From Lachnospiraceae bacterium (GTDB lineage: Bacteria > Bacillota > Clostridia > Lachnospirales > Lachnospiraceae): a stretch of DNA of 45,305 nucleotides. Both the position numbers and the translations under genes were made by a program. The notes beneath the pieces were generated by a model, which was not told where the DNA came from, did not search any database, and saw only the letters and a list, made by a program, of their open reading frames with translations. How positions within the stretch are numbered: position 1 is the first letter of the stretch; each line of letters begins with the position of its first letter. The stretch lies in the NCBI GenBank assembly GCA_022781985.1, contig JALESH010000016.1, positions 1 to 45,305 on the forward strand. The letters run 5' to 3'. Shown in pieces: positions 1 through 8,948 of this stretch.

Positions 1-198
1 GGAGCAGATGCCAGTGCTGTTGTTTACAGTGTCACGGAAACAGCTCTCCTGAACGGGCTGAAACCATATGTGTACCTGACATATGTGCTGGACCAGATAC
101 GGCAGATGGGACCATTTCCAAAGCCGGAAGAACTGGACCGGCTGCTCCCATGGTCAGATGATCTGCCGGATGAATTCAGGACGAAAAATCAAGGATAA
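1..198 (+). CDS. IS66-family transposase, C-terminal end (partial at 5' edge)
   Basis: Frame 1 is open from the first base to TAA at 196-198, giving 65 residues with no start in the window. The stretch contains LKPYVYLTYVLDQI and then LDRLLPWSDDLP, which resembles the conserved C-terminal tail of IS66-family transposases (a KPYxYL helix followed by LLPW near the end). The protein would catalyse DNA strand transfer of the insertion sequence. The rest lies outside the window, so it cannot be said whether the element is intact. A terminator follows directly. The right end of the IS should fall between the terminator and the uvrB promoter region at about 329; TTAC ends at 253-256 and 261-264 are candidates, but I cannot choose between them. 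Confidence 0.8.
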   Translation, partial: GADASAVVYSVTETALLNGLKPYVYLTYVLDQIRQMGPFPKPEELDRLLPWSDDLPDEFRTKNQG

Positions 199-202
199 AT
201 TA

Positions 203-231
203 AGCCACCTGATCAACAGGTGGCTCTTTTT
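203..231 (+). terminator. Rho-independent terminator after the IS66 transposase
   Basis: A 9-bp perfect stem (203-211 AGCCACCTG, 217-225 CAGGTGGCT) with a 5-base loop is followed by C and five T residues. It starts 5 bases after the transposase stop codon and would insulate uvrB from transposase transcription. Confidence 0.85.
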
Positions 232-327
232 GAAAAAACAAGGTACATATGATTACCTACTTACGAAAGGTCCCATCTGCCTCAGCTGGTCCAGTACGTA
301 TGTTTATGGTATGATGCATACAATGAA

Positions 328-341
328 GGAACAAATGTTCG
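328..341 (+). promoter_or_regulatory. LexA (SOS) box upstream of uvrB
   Basis: GGAACAAATGTTCG matches the Gram-positive LexA/DinR operator CGAAC-RNRY-GTTCG at every position except the first base. The GAAC and GTTC arms form a perfect palindrome around AAAT. It lies about 28 bases upstream of the extended -10 at 369-377, so a bound repressor would cover the -35 region. uvrB-uvrA is a classic SOS-induced operon, which fits. Confidence 0.8.
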
Positions 342-368
342 GAAATAATGGACTACTATGTATATTTG

Positions 369-377
369 TGCTATAAT
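369..377 (+). promoter_or_regulatory. Extended -10 promoter for uvrB
   Basis: TGCTATAAT is an extended -10 element (TG-N-TATAAT, hexamer at 372-377). No good -35 is seen, as is usual for extended -10 promoters. Transcription should start near 384, immediately beside the target duplication of the miniature element. A second weaker extended -10 (TGGTATGAT, 307-315) lies upstream of the LexA box. Confidence 0.6.
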
Positions 378-385
378 AAAAGGTA

Positions 386-393
386 ATTTCGTT
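386..393 (+). repeat. Left target-site duplication (8 bp)
   Basis: ATTTCGTT directly precedes the left inverted terminus of the miniature element. An identical copy follows the right terminus at 526-533. Confidence 0.8.
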
Positions 394-525
394 GTAACTG
401 TTAAAACAGGTCGGAGCGGAACCGCGTAGACCGTAAAAAAGTGATTCAGGGGTGAAAAAATCCCATCGTCGAAGACGATTTTCATGGATTTTTTCATCGT
501 AACTGTGAAGGTACTGAACAGTTAC
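394..525. mobile_element. IS66-like MITE (132 bp) in the uvrB leader
   Basis: The element begins GTAACTGTT (394-402) and ends with its reverse complement AACAGTTAC (517-525), a 9-bp perfect terminal inverted repeat. Exact 8-bp copies of ATTTCGTT flank it. Ends starting 5'-GTAA and 8-bp target duplications are hallmarks of the IS66 family, so this looks like a non-autonomous relative. Inside are a long hairpin (451-463 pairs with 486-498, with one G-U pair, plus an inner 6-bp stem 465-470/474-479) and an internal GTAACTGT at 499-506 that can pair with the right end. It has no coding capacity. It sits between the uvrB promoter and gene, so it should be transcribed as part of the uvrB 5' leader. 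Confidence 0.8.
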
Positions 526-533
526 ATTTCGTT
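526..533 (+). repeat. Right target-site duplication (8 bp)
   Basis: ATTTCGTT, identical to 386-393, directly follows the right terminus of the miniature element. Confidence 0.8.
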
Positions 534-698
534 CCATTTAGTCCATGTTGTGATACATGGGGTTGTGGAGTAAGGAAAACTGGGAAAGGTTACGCTCATT
601 CGTCCAGAGGGTGTTTTTTATGAAAAGTGAAAATGTATATGGAAGAATTTTGGGCGAATAGACGAACTTTTTTATTATCAAATGATGGAGGTGGTTTT
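534..698 (+). other. Remainder of the uvrB leader, with a 13-codon micro-ORF
   Basis: This stretch has no recognisable gene. It contains a small hairpin (543-548 CCATGT pairs with 555-560 ACATGG) and a short ORF at 620-661 (ATG to TAG, 13 codons, reading [13 protein letters not shown]) preceded by AGAGGG with reasonable spacing. The micro-ORF could be a leader peptide or chance. An in-frame upstream extension of uvrB from ATG 627 is also open, but the strong ribosome binding site at 687-691 argues against it. Confidence 0.4.
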
Positions 699-2699
699 GT
701 GCAAACTGAACAAAGTATATTTAAACTTCACAGCGAGTATCAACCAACGGGAGACCAGCCTCAAGCGATAGAGGACCTAGTAAAAGGATTCAAAGAAGGT
801 AATCAATTCCAGACTTTACTGGGTGTTACGGGTTCTGGAAAGACCTTCACAATGGCAAATGTCATAGCGGCACTGGGTAAGCCGACTTTGATCATTTCGC
901 ACAATAAAACTTTAGCGGCACAGTTATATGGTGAGTTCAAGGAATTCTTCCCTGAAAATGCAGTAGAGTACTTTGTGTCCTATTACGATTATTACCAGCC
1001 GGAGGCCTATGTGCCCTCATCGGATACCTATATTGCAAAGGATTCCTCCATCAATGATGAGATAGATAAGCTGAGGCTGTCAGCTACCGCATCCCTGACA
1101 GAGAGGAAGGATGTCATCGTAGTAGCCAGTGTTTCCTGCATCTACGGCCTGGGCAGCCCTGACGACTATCAGGAAATGATCGTGTCCCTGAGACCGGGGA
1201 TGGTAAAGGACAGGGATCAGGTCATCAGGGAGCTGATAGATATTCAGTATGACAGGAATGATATGGATTTGAACCGGGGCTGCTTCCGGGTGAGAGGAGA
1301 TGTGGTGGAGATTTATCCGGCCCAGGGCGGAGACTATCTGATCCGTGTGGAATTTTTCGGGGACGAGATAGACAGAATCGTGGAGACAGAGCCGCTGACA
1401 GGGCAGATCCACGCCGCACTGGAGCATATCGCCATATTTCCGGCCTCTCATTATGTAGTGTCCCAGGAGAAAATAGGCCAGGCCTGCAAAAATATTGAGG
1501 CAGAATTGGAGGAAAGAGTACGTTATTTCAAGAGTGAGGACAAGCTGCTGGAGGCTCAGCGCATCTCGGAGAGAACCAATTTTGACATAGAGATGCTGAA
1601 AGAGACAGGCTTCTGTTCGGGAATAGAAAATTATTCCAGGCATCTGAATGGTCTGCCGGAGGGAGCGCCCCCGCTTACACTGATGGACTATTTTAAAGAT
1701 GATTACCTTATTATAATAGACGAGTCCCACATCACCATTCCCCAGATCCGGGGAATGTATGCGGGGGACCGTTCCAGAAAGAATACGCTGGTGGATTATG
1801 GCTTCCGCCTGCCTTCCGCGCTGGATAACAGACCCCTTAATTTCACGGAGTTTGAGGAGCATATAGACCAGCTTCTGTTTGTATCCGCCACTCCCTCTGA
1901 GTATGAAGGAACCCATGAGCTTTTCAGGGCAGAGCAGATCATCCGTCCTACGGGTCTGCTGGATCCTGAGGTGGATGTGAGGCCGGTGGAGGGACAGATC
2001 GATGATCTGCTCAAAGAGGTGAATAAAGAGATTGAGAAGCACAACAAGGTGCTGGTCACTACTCTTACCAAAAGGATGGCAGAGGATCTCACAGACTATA
2101 TGAGGGAAGTGGGCATCAGAGTAAAATATCTTCATTCTGACATAGATACTCTGGAACGGGCTGAGATCATCCGTGATATGCGCCTAGATGTTTTCGATGT
2201 GCTGGTGGGGATCAATCTGCTGAGAGAGGGGCTGGATATCCCTGAGATATCCCTGGTGGCCATCCTGGATGCGGACAAGGAGGGGTTCCTGCGTTCGGAG
2301 ACTTCCCTGATCCAGACCATCGGGCGGGCTGCCCGAAATGCGGAAGGGCATGTTATCATGTATGCAGATAATATGACGGACTCCATGCGTGCGGCAATCA
2401 CGGAAACCAACCGGCGTCGGGAAATACAGAATCAGTATAATGAAGAAAACGGCATCACGCCCCAGACGATTAAAAAGGCGGTGAGGGATCTGATCAGCAT
2501 TTCCAGAGTGATTGCCAAAGAAGAGCTGCAGTTTGAAAAGGATCCGGAGTCCATGGACAGGAAGGAACTGGAGAAGCTGATCGGAACGATCCAGAAGAAG
2601 ATGAAGCAGGCAGCCGCAGAGCTGAATTTTGAGGCAGCCGCAGAGCTGAGGGACAAGATGGCAGAGCTGAAGAAGCAGCTGGCTGATCTGGAAGCGTAA
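699..2699 (+). CDS. uvrB: UvrABC excinuclease subunit B
   Basis: UvrB is the damage-verifying helicase-like subunit of nucleotide excision repair; UvrA loads it and UvrC cuts beside it. I place the start at GTG 699, behind GGAGG at 687-691 with 7-base spacing. This gives 666 residues beginning [16 protein letters not shown], the family length and N-terminus. An upstream ATG at 627 would add 24 residues unlike the family. Visible are Walker A GVTGSGKT (residues 42-49), the Tyr-rich beta-hairpin ([10 protein letters not shown]), the DEAD-like DESH box, helicase motif [11 protein letters not shown], and a C-terminal UVR domain ([20 protein letters not shown]) that contacts UvrC. It is the first gene of an operon with uvrA (29-base gap) and is predicted to be LexA-controlled. 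Confidence 0.97.
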   Translation: MQTEQSIFKLHSEYQPTGDQPQAIEDLVKGFKEGNQFQTLLGVTGSGKTFTMANVIAALGKPTLIISHNKTLAAQLYGEFKEFFPENAVEYFVSYYDYYQPEAYVPSSDTYIAKDSSINDEIDKLRLSATASLTERKDVIVVASVSCIYGLGSPDDYQEMIVSLRPGMVKDRDQVIRELIDIQYDRNDMDLNRGCFRVRGDVVEIYPAQGGDYLIRVEFFGDEIDRIVETEPLTGQIHAALEHIAIFPASHYVVSQEKIGQACKNIEAELEERVRYFKSEDKLLEAQRISERTNFDIEMLKETGFCSGIENYSRHLNGLPEGAPPLTLMDYFKDDYLIIIDESHITIPQIRGMYAGDRSRKNTLVDYGFRLPSALDNRPLNFTEFEEHIDQLLFVSATPSEYEGTHELFRAEQIIRPTGLLDPEVDVRPVEGQIDDLLKEVNKEIEKHNKVLVTTLTKRMAEDLTDYMREVGIRVKYLHSDIDTLERAEIIRDMRLDVFDVLVGINLLREGLDIPEISLVAILDADKEGFLRSETSLIQTIGRAARNAEGHVIMYADNMTDSMRAAITETNRRREIQNQYNEENGITPQTIKKAVRDLISISRVIAKEELQFEKDPESMDRKELEKLIGTIQKKMKQAAAELNFEAAAELRDKMAELKKQLADLEA

Positions 2700-2728
2700 G
2701 GTTTCCAGACTTTGGAAGGAGAGAGGTA

Positions 2729-5602
<2,874 letters not shown>

Positions 5603-5690
5603 GATTTTATAAAAAAAGTCCGATATAGACAAATATAAATCCGGTATCAGTGAAATTGTTAAGGATTTAAAAAAAATAATCAAACCCCCT

Positions 5691-5718
5691 TTGAAAAACT
5701 TTTGCTTTGGGTTATAAT
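5691..5718 (+). promoter_or_regulatory. Sigma-A promoter for mbl and the flagellar genes
   Basis: TTGAAA (5691-5696), a 16-base spacer and TATAAT (5713-5718) lie about 80 bases upstream of the mbl start, in an AT-rich gap after uvrA. Confidence 0.75.
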
Positions 5719-5801
5719 GGCTTTATATGTTTAGTTTATTGTCAACTTGGTAAATATTAAGATAGATATGGAACATGGACAGTCATAGAAAGGGGTCACT
5801 C

Positions 5802-6791
5802 ATGCAGTATACAGATATCGGAATAGATTTGGGGACGGCTAGCATTTTGGTATATATCAGAGGAAAGGGAGTCGTCCTGAAGGAACCTTCCGTTGTGGCA
5901 TTTGACAGAGATACAGATAAAATCAGAGCGATCGGAGAGGATGCCAGGCTGATGCTGGGAAGGACACCGGGAAACATCGTGGCGGTCAGACCTCTGCGCC
6001 AGGGGGTTATTTCGGATTATCATGTAACAGAGAAGATGATGAAATATTTCATTCAGAAGGCTCTGGGAAAAAAGACCTTCCGCAAACCCAGAATCGCGGT
6101 CTGTGTGCCCAGCGGTGTCACTGAGGTGGAGAAAAAAGCGGTAGAGGATGCCACCATGCAGGCAGGGGCCAGAGATGTATACATCATTGAAGAACCTATT
6201 GCGGCTGCCATTGGGGCAGGAATAGATATATCCAAGCCCTGTGGGAACATGATCGTGGACATCGGCGGAGGCACCTCCGATATTGCGGTTATTTCTCTGG
6301 GGGGAACAGTTGTCAGTGCCTCCATAAAGATTGCCGGGGATGATTTTGACGAGGCCATTGTCCGTTATATGAGAAAAAAGCACAATCTGCTGATCGGGGA
6401 AAGGACAGCAGAGGATCTGAAGATAAAAATCGGATCTGCATTTCCCCGTTCCGAGCCGGATTTTCTGGATGTAAGGGGACGTAACCTGGTGACGGGGCTT
6501 CCAAGGACGGTCAAGGTATCTTCTGAGGAAACGGAGGAGGCCCTGAAGGAAACCACGGCACAGATTGTAGAGACGATCCACAGCGTGCTGGAGAAGACTC
6601 CTCCGGAGCTGGCCGCGGACATTGCGGACAGAGGTATTGTGCTTACCGGGGGAGGCAGTCTGCTCAGAGGGCTGGAGGAGCTGATTGAATCCAGAACCGG
6701 TATCAACACTATGACAGCGGAGGATCCCATGACAGCAGTGGCTGTTGGAACAGGAAAATATGTGGAATTTCTGGCAGGCTATAAGGAATAA
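5802..6791 (+). CDS. mbl: MreB/Mbl-family cell-shape actin
   Basis: This bacterial actin forms membrane-bound filaments that guide lateral cell-wall synthesis. The 329-residue product begins MQYTDIGIDLGTAS (phosphate-1 loop), and has VDIGGGTSDIAVISLGG (phosphate-2) and LTGGGSLLRGLEEL (adenosine motif). The usual DLGTAN reads DLGTAS here. I chose ATG 5802, with AAAGGGG at 5789-5795 spaced 6 bases, over the in-frame ATG 5775, which lacks a site and adds nine non-family residues. The gene is followed by two flagellar rod-type genes, the same order as mbl-flhO-flhP in Bacillus subtilis. That synteny is why I prefer Mbl over MreB; sequence alone would not separate the paralogues. Confidence 0.9.
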   Translation: MQYTDIGIDLGTASILVYIRGKGVVLKEPSVVAFDRDTDKIRAIGEDARLMLGRTPGNIVAVRPLRQGVISDYHVTEKMMKYFIQKALGKKTFRKPRIAVCVPSGVTEVEKKAVEDATMQAGARDVYIIEEPIAAAIGAGIDISKPCGNMIVDIGGGTSDIAVISLGGTVVSASIKIAGDDFDEAIVRYMRKKHNLLIGERTAEDLKIKIGSAFPRSEPDFLDVRGRNLVTGLPRTVKVSSEETEEALKETTAQIVETIHSVLEKTPPELAADIADRGIVLTGGGSLLRGLEELIESRTGINTMTAEDPMTAVAVGTGKYVEFLAGYKE

Positions 6792-6863
6792 AACGGCCGG
6801 AAGATAAAAGCTGAAAAAAACAGAAAAGAATAGAAACAAGGGGAACGGAAGAGGAGGAGCCAA

Positions 6864-7640
6864 ATGCTGAAAGGTTTGTATACCGCCTATACAGGCATGG
6901 TAAATGAGCAGAACAGAATGGATGTGATCACCAACAATCTGGCCAATGCGAATACCAACGGATATAAGAAGGAAGGGGCAACCAGCCAGGCCTTTAACGA
7001 TGTACTGGCCTATAAGCTCAAGGATATGACCGAGGCGCCGGGCACGGCAAAGATACTGGGAGTCAACAATCCCGGAGTAAAGATAGGAGAGGGTTATACA
7101 GATTATTCCCAGGGTCCCATGAAGTCTACGGGAAATACCTTTGATCTGGCTCTGTCAGGAGATGGGTTTTTTACGATTTCCTATCTGAACAAGAATGGGG
7201 ATGCTTCTTTAAAATATACCAGGGACGGAAGCTTTACGCTGAATGCCCAGGGTTATCTGGTAACCCATGACGGCGACTATGTGGTAGCGGAGAACGGCGG
7301 AAGGATCCAACTGGATCCGCTGCAGGATGTGGTGATTGATTCCAAAGGCAATATCAGACAGGGAGATGCTGTGGTTAATCAGATCAGAATCAGGGATTTT
7401 GAAAATTATGATTATCTGGAGAAATTCGGAGAAAATCTCTATCAGCCTGTAGAGGGGGGTACCCCTGTAGAGTCCGATGCAAAGGTATATCAGGGCTATC
7501 TGGAGACCGCTAATATTTCGGTGGTAACGGAGATGGTGAATATGATCAATATATCAAGAGCCTATGAGACAGGGCAAAAGGTAATCCAGACATACGATGG
7601 AAGCTTGGAGATTGCAGTAAACCAGCTTGGAAAGTTATAG
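6864..7640 (+). CDS. flgF: Flagellar basal-body rod protein, FlgF/FlhO type
   Basis: This is a structural protein of the flagellar rod or hook base, exported by the flagellar type III system rather than a Sec signal peptide. The 258 residues carry the N-terminal rod signature (MLKGLYTAYTGMVNEQNRMD, ITNNLANANTNGYK), a central hook-basal-body domain with ALSGDGFF, and a C-terminal heptad-like tail (VTEMVNMINISRAYE). GAGGAGG at 6851-6857 supports the start. It lies 72 bases after mbl and 12 bases before a paralogue, matching the flhO-flhP pair of Bacillus. Whether the cell is motile cannot be told from this cluster alone. Confidence 0.9.
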   Translation: MLKGLYTAYTGMVNEQNRMDVITNNLANANTNGYKKEGATSQAFNDVLAYKLKDMTEAPGTAKILGVNNPGVKIGEGYTDYSQGPMKSTGNTFDLALSGDGFFTISYLNKNGDASLKYTRDGSFTLNAQGYLVTHDGDYVVAENGGRIQLDPLQDVVIDSKGNIRQGDAVVNQIRIRDFENYDYLEKFGENLYQPVEGGTPVESDAKVYQGYLETANISVVTEMVNMINISRAYETGQKVIQTYDGSLEIAVNQLGKL

Positions 7641-7652
7641 GAGGAGTAGAAA

Positions 7653-8471
7653 ATGGTTAGAAGCTTATGGTCAGCAGCAACGGGAATGAATGCACAGCAG
7701 ACAAATGTAGATACGATCGCAAACAATCTGGCGAACGTCAATACCGTGGGTTATAAAGCCCAGGTGGGCCAGTTTAAGACCTTATTGTACCAGAATCTTC
7801 AGACGGCAACTACCACAGCCAACGGAGATCCCAAGCCCATCACATCACAGGTCGGACTGGGTGTGCGCAACTCATCCATCAACCAGATTTTTACCCAGGG
7901 AAGCCTGATTGCATCAGACAGTGATACTGCCTTTGCAATAGAAGGGGATGGGTTCTTTGCGGTTCGGAACAGCAATGATGAGATCAATTACACAAGAAAC
8001 GGTGATTTTACCTGGGCTTTGACCGGAAATAATAATATTATGCTGACTACTTCTGATGGTCTTCCGGTATTGGATACCCAGGGTAGGACTATCGTGCTTG
8101 CAGGTGCATTTATAACCAGCAGGATCACGATCAGTGCTGACGGTACGCTGTACTATCCTGATGCGAACAACAATCCTCAGAGTCTGAATATTACAATCGG
8201 CACCTTCCAGTTCCGCAATCCGGCAGGTCTGGAGCGGCAGGGAGACTGCCTTTGGGCAGTGACAGCGGCAAGCGGCCAGGCCATCAACGAGGCAACTACT
8301 GCAAATATCAACAGGAGTAAGGTTGTACAGGGATATTTGGAGGGTTCCAACGTACAGGTGGCAGATGAGATGGTTAACCTGATTGTGGCGCAGAGGGCTT
8401 ATGAGATGAATTCCAAGGCAATTACCACATCGGATGAGATGATGCAGCAGGCTAACAATCTTAAGCGTTAA
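7653..8471 (+). CDS. flgG: Flagellar basal-body rod/hook protein, FlgG/FlhP type
   Basis: This is a distal-rod-like protein of 272 residues. The N-terminus is MVRSLWSAATGMNAQQTNVD followed by IANNLANVNTVGYK, the rod signature. The middle has AIEGDGFFAV, and the C-terminus YLEGSNVQVADEMVNLIVAQ followed by RAYEMNSKAITTSDEM is the typical FlgG family tail. A strong AGGAGG precedes it, and it almost abuts flgF, so the two are probably translated from one message. Within the family it is the closer of the two to FlgG. It forms a unit with the rod-binding protein downstream. Confidence 0.92.
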   Translation: MVRSLWSAATGMNAQQTNVDTIANNLANVNTVGYKAQVGQFKTLLYQNLQTATTTANGDPKPITSQVGLGVRNSSINQIFTQGSLIASDSDTAFAIEGDGFFAVRNSNDEINYTRNGDFTWALTGNNNIMLTTSDGLPVLDTQGRTIVLAGAFITSRITISADGTLYYPDANNNPQSLNITIGTFQFRNPAGLERQGDCLWAVTAASGQAINEATTANINRSKVVQGYLEGSNVQVADEMVNLIVAQRAYEMNSKAITTSDEMMQQANNLKR

Positions 8472-8523
8472 TAACAGATGATTTGTGGGGAATAGTTCAA
8501 CCTCAGGATTAAGGAGTACATAT

Positions 8524-8871
8524 ATGGATATAAGCAGTGGAATTTCTTCAGCATATTCGAGCTATTTTGCATCTCAGGCTTCCTCGAAGCTGGACAGCCG
8601 TATCCAGAACAGGGATTACAGCCAGTCCTCAGAGGATGAGTTGCTGGCAGCCTGTAAGGAGTTTGAGGCTTACTTCCTGGAGCAGATTTTTAAAGAGATG
8701 CAGAAGACAGTGGATGTTTTCAAGGAAGATGGCAGTGACCCCAATGAAAATCTGGTGGATTTTTTCAGGGGTAATGCTGTCCAGGAGCTGGCTGCCACAT
8801 CGACGAAGACTCAGGGCTTAGGGCTGGCACAGATGCTCTATGAGCAGATGAAGCGTAACTACAATATGTAG
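8524..8871 (+). CDS. Rod-binding protein (FlgJ N-terminal domain only)
   Basis: This 115-residue protein contains the flagellar rod-binding domain seen in the N-terminal half of FlgJ: LLAACKEFEAYFLEQIFKEM, then NLVDFFRGNAVQELA and GLGLAQMLYEQM. It lacks the muramidase half found in proteobacterial FlgJ, as is usual for Firmicutes. It probably caps or chaperones rod assembly. I start at ATG 8524 behind AAGGAG (8511-8516); a GTG at 8485 in frame adds 13 residues without a good site. It is the last gene before the terminator at 8896. Confidence 0.85.
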   Translation: MDISSGISSAYSSYFASQASSKLDSRIQNRDYSQSSEDELLAACKEFEAYFLEQIFKEMQKTVDVFKEDGSDPNENLVDFFRGNAVQELAATSTKTQGLGLAQMLYEQMKRNYNM

Positions 8872-8895
8872 TGTTATTCTGAACAGAACAGAAAG

Positions 8896-8922
8896 AGGCT
8901 GCTTGCGGAAAGCAGCCTTTTT
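8896..8922 (+). terminator. Terminator after the flagellar cluster
   Basis: A perfect 9-bp stem (8896-8904 AGGCTGCTT, 8910-8918 AAGCAGCCT) with a 5-base loop runs into a T tract (8918-8922). It separates mbl-flgF-flgG from recD2. Confidence 0.9.
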
Positions 8923-8948
8923 ACGTGGTAAGGGGCATGATGATATAG

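Noticed and set aside
394..525. 525 as the right end of the IS66 copy whose transposase ends at 198
   Set aside because: The 8-bp direct repeat plus 9-bp terminus at 386-402 mirrors 517-533 exactly, which is better explained by a separate 132-bp element. An IS end at 525 would also place the LexA box and promoter inside the IS.
627..698. N-terminal extension of UvrB from ATG 627
   Set aside because: The added 24 residues are unlike UvrB, and GGAGG at 687-691 is ideally spaced for GTG 699.
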